A stretch of DNA of 64,000 nucleotides, from NCBI GenBank assembly GCA_030442035.1, contig JAUJEA010000012.1:62001-126000 (forward strand), read 5' to 3'. How positions within the stretch are numbered: position 1 is the stretch's first letter; every line of letters begins with the position of its first letter. Positions 1 through 7,574 of the stretch are shown here, in pieces. The translations under genes were made by a program, and so were the position numbers. The notes under the pieces are model-generated. The model searched no databases. It was given only the letters and a program-made list of their open reading frames with translations, and had not been told where the DNA came from. This stretch comes from Splendidivirga corallicola. Its GTDB lineage: Bacteria > Bacteroidota > Bacteroidia > Cytophagales > Cyclobacteriaceae.

Positions 1-2
1 TT

Positions 3-338
3 TTTAAAGAAGGGAAGGGGCTTTATGGCAATATCAGCTATGGGAGACTCAGTACCGAAGTGACCTTTAGTGATCTGGACTCTGAAACCACCAGCCGTAC
101 CGGAGGAACCGGCTCGGCTGATCTAACCATGTCACGCTTTAATTTCAAACTCGGTGCTAAACTTGGTAATGGCTTCTATTTCCGTCCGGAAATTGGCTAT
201 GCCTTAACTTATATACCTGAAACTGTAGAAATCAGAGCCACCTTTCCTGACAATAGTACCGAAATCCAGCAGGAAGAATTGCCTACTGCCGTGGGAATAG
301 GACTCATTTTTACATTAGGGTTTGGTATCGCCTTTTAA
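3..338 (+). CDS. Outer-membrane beta-barrel protein, C-terminal part (cut by window edge)
   Basis: The reading frame is open from base 3 with no stop, so the true start lies left of the window; the GTG at 60 is an internal Val, not a start. What remains is about 111 residues. They show the alternating polar/hydrophobic pattern of beta strands (FRPEIGYALTY, IGLIFTLGFGIAF) and end in Phe, as outer-membrane barrels recognised by the BAM machinery usually do. It sits 15 bases before a lipoprotein gene on the same strand, so the two probably form a transcription unit. The family (porin-like, OmpW/Ail-like or other) cannot be told from the fragment. Confidence 0.6.
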   Translation, partial: FKEGKGLYGNISYGRLSTEVTFSDLDSETTSRTGGTGSADLTMSRFNFKLGAKLGNGFYFRPEIGYALTYIPETVEIRATFPDNSTEIQQEELPTAVGIGLIFTLGFGIAF

Positions 339-353
339 CTTAAATCTCTTACT

Positions 354-836
354 ATGAAACGTTATTATAACCTACTAATCTATGGGTTACTCATAGGATC
401 GCTTTTTGTGTCCTGTTCTTCCGATAAGGACGAAGTAACACCCGATGAAGAAACACTGATCATTGCTACCCTTGATGATCTTGTGAAACTCAATGATCAC
501 AAGGAGTATGAGATGGGTGAGATACAATTTAGAAATGTGCCCTTACCAGGTTCACCTGTTACCCAAATACGGGAAGAAACAGGTGGTGAAGTGGCCTTTA
601 CCCAAAAAGAAGACTATCTGGCACTCACCTGTAAGGTAGGTGGACTGCCTGTTTTAGTGAAGATTGCGGATGATAGAGGGAATTGGGCCAAATCTACCAT
701 TATTATAAATGGACTGGAAAAGAAAACCACTCTGGATACCAGGGTATGGTTGTGGCAAAATTTTGCTGTATCTGATGTATTGTTAGGCAACAAACAAAAA
801 TTAGAAATCACCATTACCGTCAATAAGACATCATAA
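354..836 (+). CDS. Small lipoprotein of unknown function
   Basis: 160 residues. Starts MKRYYNLL, followed by a hydrophobic stretch and a lipobox ending FVSC with Cys at about residue 21, then an acidic linker (SSDKDEVTPDEE), so it is predicted to be lipid-anchored in the envelope. The mature part has no motif I recognise; it is rich in beta-type segments (TCKVGGLPVLVKIAD, LEITITVN) and may be an Ig- or jelly-roll-like domain. The gene follows the barrel protein by 15 bases and is followed by a terminator-like hairpin at 864-899, so it is probably the last gene of that unit. Confidence 0.7.
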   Translation: MKRYYNLLIYGLLIGSLFVSCSSDKDEVTPDEETLIIATLDDLVKLNDHKEYEMGEIQFRNVPLPGSPVTQIREETGGEVAFTQKEDYLALTCKVGGLPVLVKIADDRGNWAKSTIIINGLEKKTTLDTRVWLWQNFAVSDVLLGNKQKLEITITVNKTS

Positions 837-863
837 ACGCCATAGAGCAAGGCTTCTTTTGGC

Positions 864-899
864 AAACAGGATTCCATCAATTTGGGTCCTGTTTTTTTA
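864..899 (+). terminator. Rho-independent terminator of the barrel/lipoprotein unit
   Basis: Arms AAACAGGA (864-871) and TCCTGTTT (887-894) are complementary with a 15-base loop and run directly into a T tract. It lies 27 bases after the stop at 836. Confidence 0.55.
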
Positions 900-1313
900 T
901 GACTGTTTCTTACTCTTCGGGGGAGCAAGAGGTAATTCAAGTACATTTGGTTAAGGTTTCTGGACAGATTCTTCAACCACTATAGTGGATATAACAGATG
1001 ATATTCCGGGCAATCCACTGAGTCCTTCAAAAAACCAGCCAGGTTCACAGTTAAATAGTTTAGAGAACGAGTAGAGTTTGCTGGCTGGAATACGATTCAT
1101 CCCATTCTCATATTTCTGGATTTGCTGAAAGGATTTATCGACAAGGTTACCCCCTCTAGCGCAAGCGTCCGCTTGTGCTTATGATTGCAGAACACCAATA
1201 GCACCAAAGCTATGAAGTTAGGGACTGACATAATCATACAATAAACATCTTCCATCCAGCTCATACAAACAGTCATTGTATATGGCACAAGCGGACGCTT
1301 GCGCCAGGTAAGG
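900..1313. other. Gene-free stretch with a spaced 20-bp inverted repeat
   Basis: No credible gene on either strand. The only clear structure is a perfect inverted repeat: GCGCAAGCGTCCGCTTGTGC at 1159-1178 and its exact reverse complement at 1285-1304, 106 bases apart. Each arm is itself partly self-complementary (AAGCG/CGCTT). The second arm ends just before repeat R1. Confidence 0.5.
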
Positions 1314-1572
1314 GATTTTGATTGATTAAGTGTAGATATTGATTTTGAAAATTCCTTCTGTTCGGGGCTTACAGTCAATGTTATTAACTTAAGCCTCATC
1401 GAAAAGAAGACGTCATTCCTGCGCAATCAGGAATCTCATTTTTAAAAGCTTATGCCTGATCAAGCATACAAACATGTGATAAGGAATAATTACTTTTTGA
1501 TTAAAGTTATTAGCTTTAAGAGATAAGATACATTACGAATAAATACCACTAGTGGTGTTTAGCCAATTGTTA
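1314..1572 (+). repeat. Repeat R1, copy 1 (about 258 bp)
   Basis: Matches 8159-8414 almost throughout, and its last 90 bases match 5538-5625. It contains the hairpin ATTCCTGCGCAATCAGGAAT (1415-1434), a widespread intergenic motif, and near its right end the palindrome-like ATACCACTAGTGGTGT. Similarity between the copies stops at TTAGCCAATTGTTA, after which each copy is followed by a different gene. That right end resembles the R' half of an integron attC site. Confidence 0.75.
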
Positions 1573-1607
1573 TGGAGCATTGGTTTTCTGCATTTAAAAT
1601 CTTAACA

Positions 1608-2114
1608 ATGAAATTCTTAGATCGAATTGGCTTAACTAAGAGTATTGAAATACCAACTTCATCGAATGCGAAAGCATTTGAACAACAACTTCTGAACTTT
1701 AAAAACTCAGAGAAAAACAGATCTGGGTTTTTACATTCTTCTAAGGTTGCGCAATCCGATTTAAAAGTGATTGGATCAACTTTTGTTATAACCAAAATTC
1801 CCCGATTTCTCTCACCATTCTCATCGGTAGGTGAAATCAAAGGTCAACATGCAACTAAAGATCAGAACGTGATTGAAGTACGTGTTTTTTCAGTTTATTG
1901 GGCTTTTTATTTAATGATAGGAATGACTCCAATACTGGCTCTATTCGGTATTTATTTCTCAAAAGAATCATTTCCTGAATTTAAGGTTATTTGGCTATTC
2001 TCTCTTTTTGGGTTTAATGTACTTAATTACCTTGTACTTAGATATAATACCATCCGATTAGAACAAGAATTTAGAGTCTTCATAACGGAAGAAATATTAA
2101 GAAAAGCTCCATAA
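1608..2114 (+). CDS. Two-helix membrane protein of unknown function (cassette-like gene)
   Basis: 168 residues from the ATG at 1608 (MKFLDRIGL); an in-frame ATG at 1572 also exists but overlaps the end of repeat R1, so I prefer the later start. The N-terminal two thirds are soluble; two hydrophobic segments follow (about YWAFYLMIGMTPILALFGIYF and VIWLFSLFGFNVLNYLVL), then a short charged tail. I do not recognise a family. The stop codon is immediately followed by AACAAACGC, the start of an attC-like site, so the gene looks like a promoterless single-gene cassette. Confidence 0.6.
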   Translation: MKFLDRIGLTKSIEIPTSSNAKAFEQQLLNFKNSEKNRSGFLHSSKVAQSDLKVIGSTFVITKIPRFLSPFSSVGEIKGQHATKDQNVIEVRVFSVYWAFYLMIGMTPILALFGIYFSKESFPEFKVIWLFSLFGFNVLNYLVLRYNTIRLEQEFRVFITEEILRKAP

Positions 2115-2227
2115 CAAACGCTAAAAATGAATATACAGACTGAGCTTTCTCAAAGGTATTTGCTATCTTCTGGTTTTATCAGTTCTGGCAAATGAGTTGC
2201 ATACTCATTTTAGCCGGAACGTTGGCA
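2109..2227 (+). other. Candidate attC-like recombination site a
   Basis: Left box CCATAAC (2109-2115) overlaps the stop of the preceding gene; right box GTTGGCA is at 2221-2227. Inner arms GCTAAAAATGA (2120-2130) and TCATTTTAGC (2207-2216) pair with a single extra A in the left arm, as in the extrahelical base of integron attC hairpins. The right box is degenerate relative to the consensus GTTRRRY. The downstream VOC cassette begins here. Confidence 0.5.
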
Positions 2228-2263
2228 GTAATTAAATAGAATTCTGGATTAAACAACGAAAAG

Positions 2264-2692
2264 ATGAATATAACAACATTCCTAACTTTTGTAGGTGATC
2301 AATGCGGAAAGGCTGAAGAAGCCATAAATTTTTACACCTCCATCTTTCCGAATTCTGAAATTAAAAGCATAAAAAAATACGCTGAAGGAGAGGCTGGTGG
2401 TACGCCTGAACTTATTAAATATGGAGTATTTACGTTAAATGGAATCGATTACATGGTTTCTGAAAGTAATTATGAGCATGCTTGGTCATTTTCTCCTGCT
2501 GTTTCAATTTTTATAAGTGATAATTCCAACGATGTTATACAAACACTTTTCGATAAGCTTTCTTCAAATGGTGGCCAGATAATGGTTCCTCTAGACAGCT
2601 ACGAAGGTGAAGGGGATTACGGATTTGGTAAGAAATTCGGATGGTGTGAAGACAAATATGGTATATCATGGCAATTCGTACTTTCCGAATAA
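2264..2692 (+). CDS. PhnB-like VOC family protein (intact copy)
   Basis: 142 residues, the usual length for PhnB-type VOC (vicinal oxygen chelate) proteins. The fold is recognisable from FYTSIFPNSEI near the N-terminus, the middle FTLNGIDYM strand and the C-terminal WCEDKYGISWQF, a family signature. VOC proteins of this group have unknown substrates; some are annotated as 3-demethylubiquinone methyltransferase-like, which I would not assume. A second copy (7575-7950) differs at about eight bases in roughly 380, giving a single residue change in the shared part, and it is truncated. The matching segments begin at TTGGCAGTAA just upstream (2222), at the proposed cassette boundary. Confidence 0.85.
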   Translation: MNITTFLTFVGDQCGKAEEAINFYTSIFPNSEIKSIKKYAEGEAGGTPELIKYGVFTLNGIDYMVSESNYEHAWSFSPAVSIFISDNSNDVIQTLFDKLSSNGGQIMVPLDSYEGEGDYGFGKKFGWCEDKYGISWQFVLSE

Positions 2693-2785
2693 ATAATCAT
2701 GAGTAACCATAGTTTAATACAAACTGTTGAAATAAAATAACTACTGCTTATCTATTTGAAAGAATAACGGTTGCTAACCCCCCCT

Positions 2786-2818
2786 GGTCGTAGGTTAAGC
2801 GTAGCGGTCCTACGATCC
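2786..2818. repeat. REP-like repeat R2
   Basis: Sequence around GTAGGTTAAGCGTAGCGGTC followed by CTACGATCC; TCGTAGG and CCTACGA form the outer stem. Related copies lie at 5499-5533 (inverted), 4291-4325 (inverted, degenerate), 12925-12950 and perhaps 14010-14045. This copy sits about 90 bases upstream of a remnant of a REP-associated transposase. Confidence 0.6.
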
Positions 2819-2905
2819 ATGATATACTAGGGCGTCCGCCCGTTATTTCGTAAAGCAGAGAAATCCGAAAAAATTGTTATCTTCAATCCGTACTTAGCAA
2901 ATTTT

Positions 2906-2992
2906 ATGGGAAGAAAATATACCATCAGCGACCATAGCAAGCTATATTTTGTAACATTTACGGTAGTTAATTGGATAGACGTTTTTGTCTGA
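2906..2992 (+). pseudogene. N-terminal remnant of a REP-associated (IS200-like) transposase, RAYT/TnpA_REP
   Basis: Only 28 codons, MGRKYTISDHSKLYFVTFTV followed by VNWIDVFV and a stop. The pattern Y-F-V-T-F-x-V-V-N-W-I-D-V-F is the typical start of Bacteroidota RAYT-type HUH transposases, which normally run to about 180-190 residues. The HUH motif, catalytic Tyr and the rest are missing: the frame breaks at the junction with the following unrelated gene. It is a dead fragment. RAYTs are associated with REP palindromes, and REP-like R2 lies just upstream. Confidence 0.65.
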
Positions 2993-3452
2993 GATATCTA
3001 TAAAGAAAAATTTATTGAAAGTTTGGCGTAATGTCGAGATAATAGAGGAAGGCTGGAGGTTTTGTACATTGAATAGCCACAGGTACTTCGGCAAAGAACG
3101 AGCGGACGCTCTTGTACATAGTGAGAAAAAGAGGATTGAAAAAATTGAACTGACTGAAAATGGATTTAAGGTGAATTGCTATGAAGAAATTACTCAATTC
3201 CAATGGTCAGAGATTGAAAAACTGACTGGATTTAAGGTTGACAGATTAACAATGGATGATATATGCATAAAAATTGAGTCTAACAACAAAATAGTTTATG
3301 TGACAGAGGAATTTGATGGCTGGCGGATTTTTATGAATAGACTGCTAAACGAATTTCCGAGGATAGACAAAAATTGGGAAGGAATAATAGCAAAACCAGC
3401 TTTCGAAAGAAAGGAAACTGAATTATATAATCGAAATAAAAATTTTGGATAA
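2985..3452 (+). CDS. Hypothetical protein with uncertain start
   Basis: 155 residues if read from the TTG at 2985, which overlaps the last codons of the transposase remnant; there is no in-frame ATG until codon 90. The natural 5' end may therefore have been lost or replaced when the remnant was joined. The body is soluble and charged, with a likely alpha/beta domain (FQWSEIEKLTGFKVD, ICIKIESNNKIVYVTEEFDG, W-x-x-F near the end) of the kind found in small uncharacterised Bacteroidota proteins. No known family or active site is seen. The stop is followed by AACAACATAT, a cassette-end-like sequence, but no matching right box follows. Confidence 0.5.
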   Translation: MSEISIKKNLLKVWRNVEIIEEGWRFCTLNSHRYFGKERADALVHSEKKRIEKIELTENGFKVNCYEEITQFQWSEIEKLTGFKVDRLTMDDICIKIESNNKIVYVTEEFDGWRIFMNRLLNEFPRIDKNWEGIIAKPAFERKETELYNRNKNFG

Positions 3453-3520
3453 CAACATATAAAAAACATTAAAAACGGTCTTTATACAAGACTGCTGGGT
3501 TTAATTGAATTAAAATCGAC

Positions 3521-3826
3521 ATGGGATACAAACAAAAGCCAGACACGCCACCAATGGAACGTGAGTTAAACTATCTTCTCGCTGACCTTTGTATTAAATG
3601 GGGATTTTGTATTCCATCAGATAGCCGAAGGGATATTTCGAAAGCAGAATATTATCATGCTCGAGATTTTGCAAAAGATGTTGTTGAAGCTGAGGGAATG
3701 AACCCGGAACATGAGACTAGATGGGTAAGAAAAATATCCGACAAGTTCAAAGAACGATTTGGTGGTATTGAGATTAATTCATCAACTTTTATTGATCGAA
3801 TTAGAGATTTTAACGAAAACTGGTAA
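3521..3826 (+). CDS. Small hypothetical protein
   Basis: 101 residues, soluble, starting MGYKQKPDTPPMERELNYLL. Contains a helical region with a Cys-containing segment (LADLCIKWGFCIPSD) and a basic C-terminal part (WVRKISDKFKERFGG). I do not recognise a family. It is followed after 7 bases by another small gene on the same strand, so the two appear to travel together in one cassette-like unit ending at the attC-like site b. Confidence 0.6.
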   Translation: MGYKQKPDTPPMERELNYLLADLCIKWGFCIPSDSRRDISKAEYYHARDFAKDVVEAEGMNPEHETRWVRKISDKFKERFGGIEINSSTFIDRIRDFNENW

Positions 3827-3833
3827 TTCACAA

Positions 3834-4262
3834 ATGGCTTGGGGAAAAGGAAAAACAGAAAAAGGTCAAGGAGGTAAATTAGGGCACTCTAACAGAGATG
3901 GCTGGGGCTATCATGATGAAGAAAAAGTCATTGCCAAAAAGCAAAGAAGGTTAGAACAAAAGCGATTGATATCAGATGAGATTTCAAAGATTGATGAAAA
4001 CCTAAGAGAACGAGTCAAAACATTAACTCGGGTTCTAACTAAACATGAACTCAAATTTGAAATTTATAAATTTGATTCTGGTGCTGCAATGATTGACATT
4101 TGGGCAAACTCTGATTTCTATTGTATTCAAATGACAGAAGATAAATTTGGATGGAGCAAAGTTGACGAGGACTCTGGCTTCAGTGCTACACCTGATTCGG
4201 GTTACTTGAACTGGAGCAATTTCAAAAACGAATTTGATGAAATAATTAAGAAATACACCTAA
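3834..4262 (+). CDS. Small hypothetical protein with Gly/Lys-rich N-terminus
   Basis: 142 residues from ATG 3834, chosen because a longer frame (from 3759) would overlap the preceding gene and this ATG follows that gene's stop by 7 bases. N-terminus MAWGKGKTEKGQGGKLGHSN is unusually rich in Gly and Lys; the GKLGHSN motif recurs in small uncharacterised Bacteroidota proteins. A Lys/Arg-rich helix (KQRRLEQKRLISDEISK) follows, then a small alpha/beta domain (FEIYKFDSGAAMIDIW). It might bind nucleic acid, but that is a guess. The stop codon lies inside the left box of site b. Confidence 0.6.
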   Translation: MAWGKGKTEKGQGGKLGHSNRDGWGYHDEEKVIAKKQRRLEQKRLISDEISKIDENLRERVKTLTRVLTKHELKFEIYKFDSGAAMIDIWANSDFYCIQMTEDKFGWSKVDEDSGFSATPDSGYLNWSNFKNEFDEIIKKYT

Positions 4263-4476
4263 CAATTTGTATAGTTCATTTGCACCCCCCTAATCGTAGA
4301 GCTGCTATACTTAACCTACAACTAGTAGCATTTTGTGCAATTTGGAAACTTCAGCTGCGGGAGTTTTTTGTTTGTGAGGCATATCATTATCTGAAACCTT
4401 GTGAGCACCGGCAGACTTCACTATTTTGCAATCGTTAACCAAGTGTGAGTACACGCCTCATACATGGGCGTTATGT
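4257..4476 (+). other. Candidate attC-like recombination site b (with R2 inserted)
   Basis: Left box ACCTAAC (4257-4263) fits the consensus RYYYAAC and overlaps the stop codon; right box GTTATGT at 4470-4476. TGTAT near the left end (4268-4272) pairs with ATACA near the right end. A degenerate R2 repeat (4291-4325) appears to sit inside it. The right 80 bases (TTGTGAGCACCGGCAGA... to GGGCGTTATG) are clearly related to those of site c. Confidence 0.5.
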
Positions 4477-4508
4477 TTAATATCGACGAATTATCCTAAA
4501 ACTTCCAA

Positions 4509-5228
4509 ATGAAAAAAATGCGAATTCTTGGGTTAATTGGGGGAACTTCATGGCACTCCACTGTTGAATATTACGCAAGCATCAATCAATCTGTCAATGA
4601 ATATTTTGGAGACAATACCAACCCACCACTATTGCTCTTCAACCTCAATCAGTCTTTAGTTCACAAATATCAAAGAGATGGTGAGTGGGAAAAAATTGCA
4701 CACTTGGTTATTGACGGAGGTAAGCGGCTGCAAAAAGCTGGCGCTGAAGCCATCATTTTTTGCGCCAATACTCCCCATAAGATCTTTGAAATTGCGGAAG
4801 GTGAGTTGAACATCCCTATACTTCATATTGCTGATGCCACCTCAAAGATGATCCTTGAGTCAGGCATTGAAAAAGTATGTTTCCTGGGCACTAAATTTTC
4901 AATGGAAGAAGATTTCGTGACAGGAAGGATCTCAAAAAATAATATCAAAGTTCTAACTCCCACCGATCATTTTGTGATTGAAGAACTACATAGAATTATC
5001 CAGAAGGAATTAACATTTGGAAAAGTTGTTCCTTCATCGAAATCATTTGTTTTAGAGAGTATTAAGACAATGACAGACCTTGGAGCAGAAGGTGTGGTTT
5101 TGGGCTGCACCGAATTTCCATTGATGATCCGTGAGGAGGATTTGGACTTCCCAATTTTCAATACAACAAAGATCCACTCAAAAGCTGCTACTGAATACAT
5201 TTTAAATATTGCTGACAACTTCAATTAG
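4509..5228 (+). CDS. Aspartate/glutamate racemase family protein
   Basis: 239 residues, normal length. Amino-acid racemases of this family are cofactor-independent and use two Cys residues: here FCANTPH in the first half and VLGCTEFPL in the second, with the N-terminal IGGTSWHST turn that replaces GGMS/GGMG in this subgroup. It should interconvert L- and D- forms of an acidic or related amino acid in the cytoplasm; the exact substrate is not visible. Start may be ATG 4509 or ATG 4518. It is followed after 8 bases by a DUF202 membrane protein, and lies just downstream of site b, so the two look like a two-gene cassette. Confidence 0.85.
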   Translation: MKKMRILGLIGGTSWHSTVEYYASINQSVNEYFGDNTNPPLLLFNLNQSLVHKYQRDGEWEKIAHLVIDGGKRLQKAGAEAIIFCANTPHKIFEIAEGELNIPILHIADATSKMILESGIEKVCFLGTKFSMEEDFVTGRISKNNIKVLTPTDHFVIEELHRIIQKELTFGKVVPSSKSFVLESIKTMTDLGAEGVVLGCTEFPLMIREEDLDFPIFNTTKIHSKAATEYILNIADNFN

Positions 5229-5236
5229 TATGATAT

Positions 5237-5506
5237 ATGGACAATGAGGATTTAAATAAGTCTGACTGGCTGGCATTAGAAAGAACCAAATTGGCGAATG
5301 AGAGAACATTCCTGGCTTATTTCAGAACCTTTGTTGTTGTTTTTGGTTCTGGCCTAACGATTATAAAAGTCGACATTTTTCACAAGATCATGACACTGGG
5401 ATATGCTTTTTTAGGTGCCGCAATGATCCTGCTATTTATAGGAATCATACGCTTTTTTTTAGTAAGAAAACGGATTAGGAAATATTATAATCCTCCCGGG
5501 TCGTAG
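5237..5506 (+). CDS. DUF202 (YidH-like) small membrane protein
   Basis: 89 residues. The DUF202 signature is clear: LALERTKLANERTFLAYFRT, followed by two membrane segments (VVVFGSGLTIIKV and LGYAFLGAAMILLFIGIIRFFLV) and a basic tail. Function of the family is unknown. Its last codons (NPPGS) run into repeat R2 at 5499, so the natural C-terminus has probably been replaced by repeat sequence. Confidence 0.8.
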   Translation: MDNEDLNKSDWLALERTKLANERTFLAYFRTFVVVFGSGLTIIKVDIFHKIMTLGYAFLGAAMILLFIGIIRFFLVRKRIRKYYNPPGS

Positions 5507-5625
5507 GATCGCTACGCTTAACCTATAACTGGTAAAGGGAATAATTCTTTTTGATTAAGTTATTAGCTTTAAAGGATAAAATATAGTGCGAATAAATACC
5601 ACTAGTAGTATTTAGCCAATTGTTA
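5499..5625. repeat. R2 (inverted) fused to the right end of R1
   Basis: 5499-5533 is the reverse-complement form of R2 (TCGTAGGATCGCTACGCTTA...). From 5538 to 5625 the sequence matches the last 90 bases of R1, again ending TTTAGCCAATTGTTA directly before a new gene. The palindrome here reads ATACCACTAGTAGTAT. Confidence 0.65.
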
Positions 5626-5653
5626 TGTGTAATAGTGTAATTCCCAAAGCTTC

Positions 5654-6400
5654 ATGAAAATCCAAATCCTAAGTGACCTGCATCATGAATTCGGAGTGAT
5701 TGACTTTCCTGTCAACAACTGTGATTTATTGATTCTTGCTGGTGATGTTAACTTGGGTGTTAAGGGGATTAACTGGATTAAAGAGAACATTCAGAACATT
5801 CCAGTCATCTACATACTTGGTAATCATGAATACTACAAGGGGTCTTATCCGAAGACACTTAATAAGATCAAGCAAGAAGCCACGAACAGTAATGTTCATG
5901 TGCTCGAAAATGAATCTTTAGAAATCGATGGAATTACTTTCCATTGTGCAACTCTTTGGACTGACTTTTCAATATTTGGAAATCCTGTTGAATATGGGAA
6001 CATCTGCCAAGGTAAGATGAACGACTACAAGAAAATTCGAAGAGATCCTTCTTACTCCAAACTACGAACAATTGACACGTTTAACTTTCATCAAGTTTCT
6101 CGCAAATGGTTGGACGAAAGTCTGTCCAAGTCAACATCCAACACTGACATTGTTGTAACCCATCACGCTCCAAGTATTAAGTCCGTTCCACCTAACTATC
6201 AGGAAGACCCAATTTCCTCGGCATACGCTTCGAACTTGGAAGAACTCATTGAAAAACATCAGCCGGACTATTGGATTCATGGACATATTCACACGCCAAC
6301 GAACTACGAAATCGGTAGAACCAAGGTCATATGCAACCCACAGGGATATGCCGATGAGAAGTATAATGGATACGAAAGAGAGCTGATTATTGAAATATAA
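5654..6400 (+). CDS. Metallophosphoesterase
   Basis: 248 residues with the calcineurin-like phosphoesterase motifs in order: DLHHE at residues about 8-12, LAGDVNLG, LGNHEYYKG, THHAPS and WIHGHIHTP near the C-terminus. These supply the Asp, His and Asn ligands of a two-metal centre, so the protein should hydrolyse a phosphomono- or diester; no signal peptide, so cytoplasmic. The substrate cannot be inferred. It begins 28 bases after the right end of R1 and ends at the attC-like site c, a single-gene cassette layout. Confidence 0.88.
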   Translation: MKIQILSDLHHEFGVIDFPVNNCDLLILAGDVNLGVKGINWIKENIQNIPVIYILGNHEYYKGSYPKTLNKIKQEATNSNVHVLENESLEIDGITFHCATLWTDFSIFGNPVEYGNICQGKMNDYKKIRRDPSYSKLRTIDTFNFHQVSRKWLDESLSKSTSNTDIVVTHHAPSIKSVPPNYQEDPISSAYASNLEELIEKHQPDYWIHGHIHTPTNYEIGRTKVICNPQGYADEKYNGYERELIIEI

Positions 6401-6570
6401 AGCACACAATATGATGTATAGCTCATGTGCGAACTGATCTATTTGAAGCCTAAGCGGTGCTAACCCGTGAATCTGCCGCTGTTTAAAACCGTTGTGAGCT
6501 CCAGCAGAATTCACTAGTTTAGCTCTATTAGCCAAATATGGCGCACACAAGCCATACATAGGCGTTAGCC
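6398..6570 (+). other. Candidate attC-like recombination site c
   Basis: Inner arms ATGTATAGCTCATGTGCG (6414-6431) and CGCACACAAGCCATACAT (6542-6559) pair at 15 of 18 positions. The right box GTTAGCC is at 6564-6570, after GGC. The expected left box is degenerate (ATAAAGC). The loop segment TTGTGAGCTCCAGCAGA and following bases is homologous to site b. Confidence 0.5.
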
Positions 6571-6601
6571 ACAAATTGACTAAAATACTAAAGCCAGGGA
6601 A

Positions 6602-6997
6602 ATGTCATTTTACCAAAAAAAATTAAGTCATATTCAAAGTGTCTGTTATTCTAATGAAAAACAGATTGAATCTATTATAGAAACACGCCATTATATTGAT
6701 AATAATTTTGAGAAAGATTTGAACTTAGATTTTTTATCGGAAATTCGTTTTACCTCAAAATTTCATTTACAAAGACTTTTCAAGAGGTATTATGGTTTAA
6801 CACCAAAACAGTACCTAATTGATGTGAGAATTGAGAAATCAAAAGAAAAATTAACAAATGGAATGACCGTCACAGAAACCTGTTTTGCAGTAGGATTTGA
6901 AAGCCTGGGTTCTTTCAGCAAACTATTTAAAACTAAAACTGGGCAACCACCAAGTGAATTTCAAAAAGAGCAAGTTTCGAGAAGCAAAATAGGTTAG
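6602..6997 (+). CDS. AraC family transcriptional regulator (DNA-binding domain only)
   Basis: 131 residues, which is just the double helix-turn-helix AraC domain with a short leader and no sensor domain. Signature elements: LDFLSEIRFTSKFHLQRLFK for the first helix-turn-helix and the family motif VTETCFAVGFESLGSFSKLF ending in TGQPPSEF. It is followed after 40 bases by a VOC protein on the same strand; such AraC-VOC pairs are common in Bacteroidota, and it presumably controls that gene. Confidence 0.87.
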   Translation: MSFYQKKLSHIQSVCYSNEKQIESIIETRHYIDNNFEKDLNLDFLSEIRFTSKFHLQRLFKRYYGLTPKQYLIDVRIEKSKEKLTNGMTVTETCFAVGFESLGSFSKLFKTKTGQPPSEFQKEQVSRSKIG

Positions 6998-7037
6998 GAT
7001 TCCCAATCTTCGCAAATCGTAGAAAAGACATTAAAAT

Positions 7038-7433
7038 ATGAAAGTAACACTAATTAGCATTCCCGTACAAGATCAAGAAAAAGCCTTAAAATTTTATACC
7101 GAAAAATTAGGTTTCATTATTAAAAAGGATGCACCATTAGAGGATGGAAACAGATGGTTAACGCTTGTTTCTCCGGAATGGCAAGATGGGCCGGAATTAT
7201 TATTGGAACCTGCACCAAATCATTTCGAACCCTCGAAGATATATCAAGACGCATTGATGGAAGCAGGAATTCCATATACACAATTTGACGTTGATAATGT
7301 TAATGTTGAATATGAAAAACTCACAAAACTTGGTGTTGATTTCAGTGTAAAACCAACAGAAATGGGAACAGTAAAGTTTGCAGTCTTTAATGACACATGC
7401 GGCAATAACATTCAAATTGTGGAAACTCTTTAA
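7038..7433 (+). CDS. Glyoxalase/bleomycin-resistance-like VOC protein
   Basis: 131 residues. Opens with the VOC pattern ISIPVQDQEKALKFYTEKLG, then WLTLVSPEWQDGPELLLEP, and closes with the GTVKFAVFNDTCGNNIQIVE strand. The likely metal ligands are the His-free/Glu type (Glu in the last strand); catalytic activity is not certain. The preceding AraC protein is its probable regulator. The site d left box GGCTAAC begins 12 bases after the stop. Confidence 0.85.
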   Translation: MKVTLISIPVQDQEKALKFYTEKLGFIIKKDAPLEDGNRWLTLVSPEWQDGPELLLEPAPNHFEPSKIYQDALMEAGIPYTQFDVDNVNVEYEKLTKLGVDFSVKPTEMGTVKFAVFNDTCGNNIQIVETL

Positions 7434-7444
7434 AGTAAAACAGT

Positions 7445-7538
7445 GGCTAACAATAACTATAAAACACAGTCCTAACCAATCAAACTCTCGAATGATCGGG
7501 ACAGGCTGTTCCTACGCTTCATAGCCAAAACATTGGCA
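7445..7538 (+). other. Candidate attC-like recombination site d
   Basis: Left box GGCTAAC (7445-7451); right end AGCCAAAACATTGGCA, where ATTGGCA (7532-7538) replaces GTTGGCA of site a. CTATAAAAC near the left end pairs imperfectly with GCTTCATAG near the right end. Downstream sequence is shared with site a, upstream sequence is not, which marks a cassette boundary. Confidence 0.45.
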
Positions 7539-7574
7539 GTAACTAAATAGAATTTTGGATTAAACAACGAAAAG

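Noticed and set aside
60-338. GTG at 60 as start of a 92-residue protein
   Set aside because: The frame is open to the window edge and the residues before it continue the beta-barrel pattern, so the GTG is internal.
900-1313. 109-residue minus-strand gene in the gap
   Set aside because: It runs through the inverted repeat and repeat R1 and shows low-complexity, non-protein composition.
1559-1840. Minus-strand frame opposite the 180-codon gene
   Set aside because: It lies wholly over the + strand gene, has no family features, and is a shadow frame.
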